Positions 25,746 to 34,278 of a stretch of DNA of 64,000 nucleotides are shown here, piece after piece. The position numbers and the translations under genes are program-made. Source of the stretch: Cyclobacteriaceae bacterium (lineage in GTDB: Bacteria; Bacteroidota; Bacteroidia; Cytophagales; Cyclobacteriaceae). The DNA lies in NCBI GenBank assembly GCA_026129485.1, contig JAHCHY010000002.1:186001-250000 (forward strand), given 5' to 3'. Below the pieces are notes generated by a model, which was not told the DNA's origin, ran no database searches, and saw only the letters and a program-made list of their open reading frames with translations. Positions within the stretch are counted from its first letter, which is position 1. Each line of letters starts with the position of its first letter.

Positions 25746-25770
25746 AGGTTTCGACAGGCTCAACCTGACA
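25746..25770. repeat. Short intergenic hairpin of a common bacterial type
   Basis: The stretch TTTCGACAGGCTCAACCTG with flanking bases can pair CAGG with CCTG around CTCAA. Phrases close to this occur between genes in many bacterial genomes. It lies between the two CHAT genes. Confidence 0.4.
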
Positions 25771-25834
25771 CCTCTATATTTTTAAGATCACTTCCAGCGA
25801 TCCGAATTTACCAAAAGTAAAATCATATCGCTTC

Positions 25835-25855
25835 CCACATAATCATGTGGTTTTT
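25835..25855 (+). terminator. Hairpin with T run between the CHAT genes
   Basis: CCACAT and ATGTGG pair around AATC, and five T follow on the plus strand. The flanking genes run on the minus strand, so this is oriented against their transcription. It may end an antisense transcript or serve as a plain hairpin. Confidence 0.35.
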
Positions 25856-25920
25856 CTTACGCAGAAACACCAGGAATTCTGATAAGGATGGTTGCGATAT
25901 GGTTATCACATACAAGCTCA

Positions 25921-28737
25921 TCACATCCCCATCATCACAAACGCACCCCAATAGTACGGGTCTTTATACTTTGTCATCAACTGAAGCTGCGCCTGCTTAA
26001 AGGCTTTCGCCTTGCTGCTGCCTTTGGAAAGGTTCGTGTAAAAATTAGTCATTAATGCCTGTGTGGCTGCGTCATCCACTTTCCACAAGCTCATGACCAT
26101 AGCTTTTGCACCGGCTACGATAAACGCACGTTGCAAACCATACACACCTTCGCCTGCACGCACATCTCCCAAGCCTGTTTCGCAGGCGCTTAGTACAATC
26201 AGGTCGGTACCTTCGAGGGGAAGGTTCATGGCCTCATACGCAGTAAGCACCCCGTTATCATTGCTCTCTAAGTTCGGAACAGCTTCACCTTTTAAGGTAA
26301 GCGATGCACCTGCCAGTAATAGTCCCGATCGCAACAACGGGTTTTGCCTGGCATTTTCATGATGTACCCCTGCTGCAGCCTGCTCTACATCGGCCTGAAA
26401 ATATCCGTGCGTAGCAATATGCACAATGGACTGGCCTTTTAAAGATTTAATGGCGGCTTCGGTGGCGGCCTTTTGCAGGTAAGGTGTAGTCTGATAGCCT
26501 CCTGCTTTCAGTATTCTTGAAATATTATCAATCTCTGTTTTAGTGCCGGGCAAAGCGCTTACCGCATCGCCACCATAATCCGGGAAGCCGAGCAGGAAAG
26601 CATTCTTCTTTGATGCAACTGCTTTTTGATTTTTAAGCGTTAATACATCTTTGGAATTGCCGATCATGATCAGGTCATACCGGTTAAGCAGGTAGTCGCC
26701 ATCCGGTTTTTTTAAGGTGTTCAGGCTAACCTGGTTATATACACCATCGGCCGAAATGTAAAGTATTTTCTTCCCGGCAACGGCAGGTTCTACACGGGCC
26801 CAGAACTGATCGTAGGAATACGAATCGGCTTGCTTGTTTTGAATAGCATTACGGTAAAATTTTGCATAACGGGTTTCCAACTGGTTGCCGTTGTCCAGCA
26901 CAACTAATTTGGGTGAAGCAGCGCCTTTGACAAGCACCAGGGCAGCATATTTTGAATCAGTTGTAAAATCTTTATCGTAAGCGCGAATGCGAATAAATTC
27001 TACTACAGCTTCCTGGTCGTTCAATGCGTTAGCTATCTGCGCAAAGCTTGTCTTATCGGCCGCATAGCCTTGCGAGAAGTCTGTTGATCGTTGTGAAAGC
27101 GAACGCTCCATATCGTTGGCTTCGCGCTCCAATGCAGTCAGGTCTATATTCTGGTTAGTAAGGTCTTCTTTGGAAAGCGAATACAATCGTGCAAGCGTTT
27201 CTTTTTTATCCAGCCAGGCTAAGTAGTCCTTGATAAGATCGTTGTTGCCGCTGGCCAGGATAGCCTTCTTGATTTTGTTGGTCGAGTTTAGCAGCAAACC
27301 TTTTGTAGCCATCTGGTAATCATACAGGGTTTGAAGCACGGCAGGGTTGGCAGCGCTGGCATCGAGGCAATAGTTGTAGAATCGCTGAAAGCGGGGCTGC
27401 AGCACATCCCAGTATTTTGTTTTCTCGGCCTCGCTCATCGGGGGAAAATACTGGTTGATAAAATCGATGGATTTATCCATCGCCACTTTGTAGCTGGCAT
27501 CGGCTTTTGGCAGGTCGCCCTTCTTCCAATACAGGATGGCCAAATCTTCCTGCGCCTTTACATAATCCGGGTGATTGGTATTAAGCGCAGTAGCATTGAT
27601 ATTCAAGGCCCTTGTCAAATTATCTTCCGCTTCTGCAAAGCGCTCCTGCATGCGATAGAAATTACCGAGGTCGTTAAGCACTTTAGCGTAGTTGGGATTT
27701 TCTTTTCCAAAACGGCTCAGGTAAATCTGGGCTGCCTCTTTCAGATAACCTTCCACCTTATCCAGCTTGTTCATCTGGATGTATAGCAACCCGAGGTTGT
27801 TCAGCACACCGGCATAAAATGTTTTATCACCGAGCAGCTTCAGCGATTTTTCTAACTTCAGATAAACAGCCTCGGCTTCAGCAAGCTTTCCCTGCTCCTG
27901 GTACAGCAACGCAAGATTGGATTGAAACCCAACCTGGTTTCGTTTACTCTTGCTGTTTATTTTTTCAAGAATACTGATGGCGGTATTAAGCCCGGCTACA
28001 GCCTGATCCAACCGCCCAACTTCATAGAAGAATATCGCCTGGTTGTTCAGCACCACGGCATACTCCTGGCTTTCTTTCCCCCACTGCTTTTCTACTGCCT
28101 GCAAAGCCTCACGAAAATAATTTTCCGCTTCATTGAATCGTGCTGTTTCTTGGTACAATACAGCAAGGTTGTTTAACGATGATGCCCCTGCTTTGCTATC
28201 GCGCCCCAATGATTGTTCGCGTAAAGCCAGTCCTTCTGTTGCAAAATATTCAGCAGCGTTAAACCGGCCCATCGTGGCATATAACAAACCCAGATCGGCA
28301 TGTACTTTACTATAGTTTATATTCTCCGTTAAACCGGTAGTTTCGTATGCGAGCTTCGCTTCGAGGAAAGAAACTTCGGCCAGCCTGTACCTGCGGGCCT
28401 GGTAAAAATTCTCGGCCTGGTCTAAAATGGAGCGGCATCTTTCGGCAGCAGTAATATCGCTTTCCTTTTTCAGGTATTTATTGGAGGCCATATATGCCGA
28501 ACGTGCCGCTATCTCATCCGCATCCAGCACATTCATCATACCCGAGTTGTCAATAACGGTAATGGCATAATTAAAATCGGTAGAGTCTAATCTATCCCGT
28601 GCAGCGTCCGCCTTTTCGGCCGCTTTGCCTTTTGCCAGGTCTTTACTTTTTTGAACAACCTTGTTCTTCAGGTTCTGAATCTGACTGTATCCCGCAAGCG
28701 GGGCCATCAACATCATAACTAAAATTATTTGCCTCAT
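25921..28737 (-). CDS. Exported TPR-CHAT protein (caspase-like), copy 2
   Basis: A 938-residue paralogue of the following CHAT protein. The signal peptide ends near GYSQ (residue 19), then an Ala/Lys/Asp-rich helix, TPR units (about 100-430), a linker, and the CHAT domain (about 610-938) with H777 (HIATHGYF) and C852 (LSACETG). Both catalytic positions are intact, so both copies are probably active proteases. It starts 15 bases after the stop of the isomerase-like gene and so is probably co-transcribed with it. A 212-base gap separates it from copy 1. Confidence 0.88.
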   Translation of the reverse strand: MRQIILVMMLMAPLAGYSQIQNLKNKVVQKSKDLAKGKAAEKADAARDRLDSTDFNYAITVIDNSGMMNVLDADEIAARSAYMASNKYLKKESDITAAERCRSILDQAENFYQARRYRLAEVSFLEAKLAYETTGLTENINYSKVHADLGLLYATMGRFNAAEYFATEGLALREQSLGRDSKAGASSLNNLAVLYQETARFNEAENYFREALQAVEKQWGKESQEYAVVLNNQAIFFYEVGRLDQAVAGLNTAISILEKINSKSKRNQVGFQSNLALLYQEQGKLAEAEAVYLKLEKSLKLLGDKTFYAGVLNNLGLLYIQMNKLDKVEGYLKEAAQIYLSRFGKENPNYAKVLNDLGNFYRMQERFAEAEDNLTRALNINATALNTNHPDYVKAQEDLAILYWKKGDLPKADASYKVAMDKSIDFINQYFPPMSEAEKTKYWDVLQPRFQRFYNYCLDASAANPAVLQTLYDYQMATKGLLLNSTNKIKKAILASGNNDLIKDYLAWLDKKETLARLYSLSKEDLTNQNIDLTALEREANDMERSLSQRSTDFSQGYAADKTSFAQIANALNDQEAVVEFIRIRAYDKDFTTDSKYAALVLVKGAASPKLVVLDNGNQLETRYAKFYRNAIQNKQADSYSYDQFWARVEPAVAGKKILYISADGVYNQVSLNTLKKPDGDYLLNRYDLIMIGNSKDVLTLKNQKAVASKKNAFLLGFPDYGGDAVSALPGTKTEIDNISRILKAGGYQTTPYLQKAATEAAIKSLKGQSIVHIATHGYFQADVEQAAAGVHHENARQNPLLRSGLLLAGASLTLKGEAVPNLESNDNGVLTAYEAMNLPLEGTDLIVLSACETGLGDVRAGEGVYGLQRAFIVAGAKAMVMSLWKVDDAATQALMTNFYTNLSKGSSKAKAFKQAQLQLMTKYKDPYYWGAFVMMGM

Positions 28738-28752
28738 AGCTTTTATTGGTTC

Positions 28753-29685
28753 TTAAAATGAATCACTCTCGCGGTAAGCCTGGATCAATGCCAACTCTCC
28801 TTCCTTACCTTCTTTGGCATTGCCATGTTCCATCCCCACCACTCCCTTATAGCCTTTATTATAAATGTGCTTGAAAATGTTCTTATAATTAATCTCCCCG
28901 GTAGTGGGTTCCTTGCGGCCCGGGTTATCGCCCACCTGGAAATAGGCAATCTCATCCCAGCAGGCATCTATATTATTAATCAGGTTGCCCTCGTTACGCT
29001 GCATGTGGTAGGCATCGTACAAAATTTTGCAGGCGGGGCTATTCACTGCCTTGCAAAGTTCGTAGGTCTGATCGGAGTAGCGCATAAACAATTCCGGTGT
29101 ATCGCTCAATGGTTCCAGTACCATAATTAAACCATGCGGCTCAAAAATTTCAGCGCCTCTGCGCAAAGCATCCACTACATTACCGGTTTGAATCCCAATG
29201 GGCAACCTGCGTTCATAAAAACCGGGCACCACTGTCATCCACTTTGCATTTACACGTTTAGCTGCTTCCACCGAAGCCTTGCATGTTTTAACAAAGTTGT
29301 CTGTGAACTCGGCCTTACCGGTAGTAAGCGAAACTTTCCAGTTATCACCGCCATCCACTACAAATACGCCCATCGTCATATTCAGTTGCGCCAAAGTTTT
29401 ACCGATACGCTCCTGGTATGCTACCGGTCTGCCAAGCAAACCGTTGTCTTCAATGGAGCGGAATCCCTGGTCAGCCATGAATTTGATCTGGTCGATAAAA
29501 TCAGCGCCAGCATGATTTTTAAACATACCGTCATGCGGGGCATAATCAAGCTTGAACGGTTTACCCGCGACCGGCTTTTTTTCAGGCCCTGCTACCTGCT
29601 GAAATAGTAACCCCGGGGCAGCCGTCAAACCGGCCAGTAAGGAAGTTCTTTTTACAAATTCTCTCCGGGTGTGTGTGGATTTCAT
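28753..29685 (-). CDS. Tat-exported TIM-barrel sugar isomerase/epimerase-like protein
   Basis: A 310-residue protein with a Tat signal peptide (THTRREFVKRTSLLAGLTA) and a xylose-isomerase-like TIM barrel, close to hydroxypyruvate isomerase. Visible metal-site candidates are E in MVLEPLSDTP, D in ILYDAYHMQ, H in the same block, and E in GMEHG near the C-terminus. The Tat route suggests a folded, metal-loaded periplasmic enzyme. The substrate is unknown. The first 20 residues are nearly the same as those of the Gfo/Idh protein 2.4 kb away. The CHAT gene follows after 15 bases. Confidence 0.85.
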   Translation of the reverse strand: MKSTHTRREFVKRTSLLAGLTAAPGLLFQQVAGPEKKPVAGKPFKLDYAPHDGMFKNHAGADFIDQIKFMADQGFRSIEDNGLLGRPVAYQERIGKTLAQLNMTMGVFVVDGGDNWKVSLTTGKAEFTDNFVKTCKASVEAAKRVNAKWMTVVPGFYERRLPIGIQTGNVVDALRRGAEIFEPHGLIMVLEPLSDTPELFMRYSDQTYELCKAVNSPACKILYDAYHMQRNEGNLINNIDACWDEIAYFQVGDNPGRKEPTTGEINYKNIFKHIYNKGYKGVVGMEHGNAKEGKEGELALIQAYRESDSF

Positions 29686-29689
29686 AATC

Positions 29690-29759
29690 GGCTACTGGTT
29701 GCTGGTTTCTTGTTGCTGGTTTTCGCTGCCAGGAACCAGCAGCGAGTAGCCAGCAACTA
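29690..29759. repeat. Heptad-phased inverted repeat between divergent genes
   Basis: Ten consecutive seven-base words. The left words follow GGTTNCT or close forms, and the right words contain CCA with GNAGCCA-like forms. GGCTACT (29690-29696) and AGTAGCC (29745-29751) are perfect inverted copies. It lies 5 bases from the isomerase start codon and between two diverging genes, so it is not a terminator. Confidence 0.75.
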
Positions 29760-29822
29760 CTTACAGGCTCAAGTTAAAAACATTATCTTAAAATTACGCT
29801 CAAATACAAACACCGGTTTAAC

Positions 29823-31025
29823 TTGCTGCCGATGAAAATCTATCGAAACCTTGCGGCTGCCGTTGTGGATGCCCTGGGCGAAATTTTTCTTAACAAGAAA
29901 TATGCCGACAAGGTGATTGAAAAGGTTTTGAAGAGCAATCCCAAATGGGGTGCGCGCGACAGGCGGTTTATTGCCGAAACCACGTACGATATTGTGCGTT
30001 GGCACCGGCTGTTTAAAACCGTGGCTCCTGCTGCCGATGATGATTTCTGGAAGCTGTTAGGCGTGTGGTGCACCTGGAAACAGGCCGAGCTACCGGCATG
30101 GACTGAATTTCAAAACCTTAACCGAAAGAAAATATTAGCCGCTTTTGACGAGGTAAAATCAGACCGGAAAACCCGGGAATCCATACCTGATTGGTTAGAT
30201 GAATTGGGTGCTGCTGAATTAGGCCCTTTATGGGATACCGAGCTGGCGGCCTTAAACACCGAAGCGCCCGTTGTATTACGCGCCAACACGTTAAAAATTT
30301 CGCGCGAAGCGTTACAGCAACAGTTAGCTGATGATTCGGTTGAATCAAAAGCTCCACGCGATTTCCCTGATGCACTGATATTAAAGCAACGACAAAATAT
30401 TTTCGGCCGGCCGCAATTCAAAGATGGCCTGTTTGAAGTGCAGGATGCCGGATCGCAACTGATCGCACCTTTTCTACAGGCTGAGCCCGGCCATCGTGTG
30501 ATAGACGCTTGCGCGGGAGGCGGTGGCAAAACACTGCACCTTGCCGCGCTCATGAAAAACAAAGGGCGTATTATAGCGATGGACACCGAAGGCTGGAAAT
30601 TAGAAGAATTGAAAAAGCGTGCACGCAGGGCCGGTGCGGCCAATATTGAAACGCGCATAATCGAATCGTCCAAAACCATTAAGCGGTTAGAAAGTTCGGC
30701 AGACCGGTTGCTATTAGACGTACCGTGCTCAGGCCTGGGTGTGCTAAAACGAAACCCCGATGCCAAATGGAAGCTGTCGCTGGATTTTGTTAACCGGGTA
30801 AAAGAATTACAGCAACAGGTATTAACAGATTACAGCGCTATGGTAAAACCGGGCGGACTGCTGGTGTATTCAACGTGCAGCTTGCTGCCATCTGAAAATG
30901 AAAAGCAGGTTGAGAGATTTCTGAACGCACAAAACAATTCGTTTGAGCTGCTGGATCAAAAAAGCATCCGGCCTTCAGCAGGGTTTGACGGGTTTTATAT
31001 GGCATTGCTAAAGAGAAAAGCTTAA
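29823..31025 (+). CDS. RsmB/NOP2-type RNA m5C methyltransferase
   Basis: A 400-residue SAM-dependent RNA cytosine-C5 methyltransferase. The N-terminal NusB-like helical part (about 1-140) has NPKWGARDRRFIAETTYD. The Rossmann core shows DACAGGGGKTLHLAA (SAM binding), then DVPCSGLGVLKRNPD with the second catalytic cysteine, and YSTCSLLPSENE with the attacking cysteine. It probably modifies 16S rRNA like RsmB, but other rRNA or tRNA targets are possible. ATG 29832 (MKIYRN) is a near alternative to the start at 29823. A period-7 repeat overlaps the stop codon. Confidence 0.88.
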   Translation: MLPMKIYRNLAAAVVDALGEIFLNKKYADKVIEKVLKSNPKWGARDRRFIAETTYDIVRWHRLFKTVAPAADDDFWKLLGVWCTWKQAELPAWTEFQNLNRKKILAAFDEVKSDRKTRESIPDWLDELGAAELGPLWDTELAALNTEAPVVLRANTLKISREALQQQLADDSVESKAPRDFPDALILKQRQNIFGRPQFKDGLFEVQDAGSQLIAPFLQAEPGHRVIDACAGGGGKTLHLAALMKNKGRIIAMDTEGWKLEELKKRARRAGAANIETRIIESSKTIKRLESSADRLLLDVPCSGLGVLKRNPDAKWKLSLDFVNRVKELQQQVLTDYSAMVKPGGLLVYSTCSLLPSENEKQVERFLNAQNNSFELLDQKSIRPSAGFDGFYMALLKRKA

Positions 31026-31072
31026 AGCAAAAAGTTGTTTGGCTTTAAGCTTTCTGCTTTATAGCTTTAAGC
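31020..31072. repeat. Heptad-phased repeat overlapping the methyltransferase stop
   Basis: GCTTTAA, GCTTTCT and GCTTTAT follow one another directly, and a further GCTTTAA comes after one extra base. The reverse sense (GCTTAAAGC) opens the tract and includes the stop codon. The arms pair into a hairpin, so it may also end the transcript. Confidence 0.7.
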
Positions 31073-31087
31073 ATTTCGCATTTTTTC

Positions 31088-32026
31088 ATGATTCGCTTTT
31101 TCATATCCATCGTACTGCTATTCTGGTTCAACGACCTTCATCCCCAGGATTTCAAAACCTACAATCAGTCCATACCCGGCACTTCGGTAACCTTTAGAAT
31201 GGCAGCTATTCCGGCAGGGAAGTTCAGGATCGGAAGCCCGGCTACAGAACGCGGACGGCAGGATGATGAAGGCCCTCAGAAAGAGATACAACTATCTCCG
31301 TTCTGGATGGGTGTTAAGGAAGTAACCTTTGCCGAGTGGGATTTATACTTTAAAGACAACTCGCTTCTGCAAAGCAAAACCATTGACGGGGTAACCCGCG
31401 CTACGCCTCAATATATTGACTTAACGTGGGGTATGGGCCGCGATGCGAAACATCCTGCCAACAGCATGAGCCACACCGCAGCCGTGATGTACTGCAAGTG
31501 GCTGTATAGCAAAACCGGGATCTTTTTCAGGCTGCCCACCGAAGCCGAGTGGGAATATGCCTGCCGGGCCGGGAGCGAAACCGCTTACCCGTTTGGTAAC
31601 GATGCGGCCGGCTTGCGCGAACATAGTTACTTTGAAGACAACAGCAATGGTAAATTTCATCTTGTAGGTCAGCTTAAGCCCAATGCCTGGGGCTTGTACG
31701 ATATGCTGGGCAACTTAAGCGAGTGGACAATCGATCAATACGATGCTGCTTACTATTCAAAAATAGCCGACAAAAATCCCTCCACCACACCCGCATCCAA
31801 GCATCCCAAAACCGTGAAGGGAGGCTCGTACTTAGACGATGCCAGCGAGCTGCGTTGCGCCAACCGGATTGCCTCGCATACCAACTGGAACATACGCGAT
31901 CCGCAAATCCCCAAAAGCAAGTGGTGGCTAACCGATGGCATGTTTGTAGGCTTTCGCGTGGTGCGACCACTCGTACAACCTTCCAAAGAAGAGATTGAGA
32001 AGTTTTATAACTTGTACTTGAAATAG
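31088..32026 (+). CDS. Exported FGE-sulfatase (SUMF1)-like protein, non-canonical
   Basis: A 312-residue protein with a signal peptide (about 1-19) and a formylglycine-generating-enzyme-like C-type lectin fold: MAAIPAGKFRIGSP, VTFAEWDLYF, RLPTEAEWEYACRAG, LGNLSEWTID and a GFRVVRP end. True FGEs end in GFRC and use a cysteine pair for copper. Here the terminal cysteine is V (GFRVV) and the pattern is that of the larger SUMF1-like family with binding or structural roles. It is probably periplasmic or surface-bound. No sulfatase gene is nearby. It may share a transcript with the Gfo/Idh gene across a repeat tract. Confidence 0.85.
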   Translation: MIRFFISIVLLFWFNDLHPQDFKTYNQSIPGTSVTFRMAAIPAGKFRIGSPATERGRQDDEGPQKEIQLSPFWMGVKEVTFAEWDLYFKDNSLLQSKTIDGVTRATPQYIDLTWGMGRDAKHPANSMSHTAAVMYCKWLYSKTGIFFRLPTEAEWEYACRAGSETAYPFGNDAAGLREHSYFEDNSNGKFHLVGQLKPNAWGLYDMLGNLSEWTIDQYDAAYYSKIADKNPSTTPASKHPKTVKGGSYLDDASELRCANRIASHTNWNIRDPQIPKSKWWLTDGMFVGFRVVRPLVQPSKEEIEKFYNLYLK

Positions 32027-32087
32027 TTTCTGGTTACGCGCTGCTGGTTCCTGGCAGTGTACAACAAGAAACCAGTAACCAGCAACC
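32025..32087. repeat. Heptad-phased inverted repeat abutting the Gfo/Idh start
   Basis: Nine consecutive seven-base words. The first four follow NGTTNCT or near forms, and the last three are exact AGNAACC units in a row (32067-32087). The two arms are inverted relatives. The tract begins at the last two bases of the upstream stop and ends five bases before the next ATG. Confidence 0.8.
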
Positions 32088-32091
32088 AATT

Positions 32092-33420
32092 ATGAAACCT
32101 ACCCACACCCGCAGAGAGTTTGTAAAGAAAACCTCGCTGATAGCCGGAACGCTGGCTACCCTGCCCTTCGTATCGAAATCGCAGCATGTAAACACCTCCG
32201 TAGATGATGCCATCAAGGTTGCCCTGGTCGGCTGTGGCGATCGCGGTACGGGGGCCGCCATGCAGGCTTTGCTCACCAAACAAAATGTAAAGCTGGTGGC
32301 TATGGCCGATGCATTTCGCGATCGTATTGATCGATGCTTTAATGCATTAACCGATTCCGAAAATGAAGATGGAAATGTTTCTGACCGCGTGGCCGTGCCC
32401 GAAGAAAACAAGTTTGTCGGTTTTGATGCATACAAAAAAGCTATTCCATTAGCTGATGTGGTGATCTTAACCACACCACCCGGCTTCCGCCCTATTCATT
32501 TTGAAGAAGCTGTGCGCCTCGGCAAGCATGCGTTTATGGAGAAACCAGTAGCTACCGATCCGGCCGGAATTAAACGGATATTGGATGCAGCGATAATTGC
32601 CCGCCAGAAAAAATTGAATGTAGTCGTGGGCTTGCAACGACACTATCAAAATTCTTACCGGGAGTTATATAAAAAATTTAAAGACGGAGCCATCGGTGAT
32701 ATTGTATCTGCGCAAGCGTGGTGGAACAGCGAAGGCGTGTGGGTAAACCCGCGCAAGTACAACCAAACCGAAATGGAATACCAGATGCGCAACTGGTATT
32801 ACTTCAACTGGTTGTGTGGCGATCATATTGTAGAGCAACACATTCACAACATTGATGTGATCAACTGGTTTAAAGGAAGCTACCCGGTAAAAGCGCAAGG
32901 CATGGGTGGGCGCGAAGTGCGTAAAGGCAAGGACTTTGGCGAGATCTTCGATCATCATTATGTAGAGTTTACCTATGCCGATGGCACTATTTTAAACAGC
33001 CAGTGCCGCCACATTAAAGACACCATGAGCAAAGTGGATGAGCTTATTATAGGCACCAAAGGCAACATTTATTTTGGCGCTGCCAACATAACCGATCGCA
33101 AAGGCAAAGTGCTGTATCAATATGACCGTACCAAGGAAAACAATCCGTATCAAACCGAACACGATGAGTTGTTTGCTGCCATCGCCAAAAAAGAATACAA
33201 GTTTGATGATACCGGGAACGGGGCCCGCAGCACGATGACAGCCATACTGGGCCGGATGGCTACCTACTCCGGCAAAATAGTTGAGTTTGAAAAAGCGCTT
33301 AACTCAGGGTTAAGCTTAATGCCGGCACAATTTGACTTTAATGCATCGCCTCCTGTAGTTCCCAATGCTGATGGTCTGTACCCGGTAGCTGTGCCGGGTG
33401 TTACGAACTATAATTCATGA
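32092..33420 (+). CDS. Tat-exported Gfo/Idh/MocA family oxidoreductase
   Basis: A 442-residue NAD(P)-dependent oxidoreductase with a Tat signal (THTRREFVKKTSLIAG). The Rossmann nucleotide site is VALVGCGDRGTG, followed by the EKPVATDPAG block that carries the conserved lysine. The C-terminal alpha/beta domain has WYYFNWLCGDHIVEQHIHNIDVINW, where GDHIVEQHIHN is the usual substrate-side histidine stretch. Such proteins act on sugars or inositols, often with bound cofactor in the periplasm. Together with the Tat-exported isomerase-like gene nearby it suggests oxidised-sugar handling outside the cytoplasm. A clear terminator follows. Confidence 0.9.
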   Translation: MKPTHTRREFVKKTSLIAGTLATLPFVSKSQHVNTSVDDAIKVALVGCGDRGTGAAMQALLTKQNVKLVAMADAFRDRIDRCFNALTDSENEDGNVSDRVAVPEENKFVGFDAYKKAIPLADVVILTTPPGFRPIHFEEAVRLGKHAFMEKPVATDPAGIKRILDAAIIARQKKLNVVVGLQRHYQNSYRELYKKFKDGAIGDIVSAQAWWNSEGVWVNPRKYNQTEMEYQMRNWYYFNWLCGDHIVEQHIHNIDVINWFKGSYPVKAQGMGGREVRKGKDFGEIFDHHYVEFTYADGTILNSQCRHIKDTMSKVDELIIGTKGNIYFGAANITDRKGKVLYQYDRTKENNPYQTEHDELFAAIAKKEYKFDDTGNGARSTMTAILGRMATYSGKIVEFEKALNSGLSLMPAQFDFNASPPVVPNADGLYPVAVPGVTNYNS

Positions 33421-33449
33421 ACGCCACTTATAAAGTTCGCCTTATACAA

Positions 33450-33486
33450 TTCTCGAAAGATTCGCACCTTTCGGGAATTTTTGTTT
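33450..33486 (+). terminator. Intrinsic terminator after the Gfo/Idh gene
   Basis: TTCTCGAAAG (33450-33459) pairs with CTTTCGGGAA (33468-33477) in nine of ten positions, and a T-rich run follows. It ends the plus-strand transcript before plsC. Confidence 0.8.
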
Positions 33487-33499
33487 TAAGACTATTCAC

Positions 33500-34251
33500 G
33501 TGAAGTTCATTTCTGCTTTCTTTTCGAATCTTTACATTTTCTGGGTATTCTTAGTGTTTACCGTATTCATGCTCCTGTTTCTGCCGGGCATTATCCTGCC
33601 GGCTTTCTTCGGTCAGCACGCTGTTGCCGTTACCTATTTTTTTATGAAAACATGGAGCTGGGTTTTCAGCATGCTCACGTTTATCCGGTACGAAATTACC
33701 GGTCGTGAAAATATGGAACGAGGTAAAGCCTATATCTATGTAGCAACCACACTTCTTTCCTGGATTTACCCGGTGTGCCATGACCATACGCGGGCAGTTC
33801 AGACCATTGGCCAAAAAAGAACTATTGAAGCTACCGGTGTTCGGCTGGATCACCCGTGCTACCTGCGTGGTCGTGGATCGCAGCAGCAACGAAAGCCGCA
33901 AGAAGAAGGAGCGGTTGAAAGAAATACTCAATATGGGTATTAACATCCTTGTCTTTCCGGAAGGCACACAAAACCGTACAAAAAGAATTGCTGCAACCCT
34001 TTAAAGATGGCGCTTTCCGGATTGCGGCCGATACACAAAAACCTTTGTTGCCCATAGCGGTAGTTGGTGCCGGCAAGCTGATGCGGCCGGGCACAATCCA
34101 AATGCGGCCGGGGAAAATCAAAATTGTAGTCGGCCCCGAAATTTCGGTTGGTGCGGAAGAAGATACCCGCGCCTTAAAAGAAAAAACTTTTGCAACGCTG
34201 GAAACCATGCTGAAGAGCGTGCAGGGAAACAGGGAGGGATTGATGAAATGA
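33500..34251 (+). pseudogene. plsC: Frameshifted 1-acylglycerol-3-phosphate acyltransferase
   Basis: A PlsC-like lysophosphatidate acyltransferase broken into pieces. The GTG start at 33500 leads to an N-terminal hydrophobic part and GREN...YIYV. The frame must then shift by one near 33743 to read NHTSFLD (the HX4D catalytic motif), shift again near 33778 to read MTIRGQFRPLAKKEL onward through FPEGTQNRT (acceptor motif), and shift a third time in the five-A run at 33980-33984 to read ELLQPFKDGAFRIA to the end at 34251. Two steps look like lost bases, one like an extra A. All conserved motifs survive, so this is either a very young pseudogene or a cluster of sequence errors. An intact copy elsewhere would be expected, as the activity is normally essential. 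Confidence 0.8.
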
Positions 34252-34278
34252 TTTGTTAGCTTTAGGGTAACCTGGCTT

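Noticed and set aside
31088-32026. Genuine formylglycine-generating enzyme for sulfatases
   Set aside because: The end reads GFRVV instead of GFRC and no sulfatase is nearby, so only membership of the wider fold family is claimed.
33780-34004. Separate small gene with an FPEGTQNRT motif
   Set aside because: It is the middle part of the frameshifted plsC, read in its own frame.
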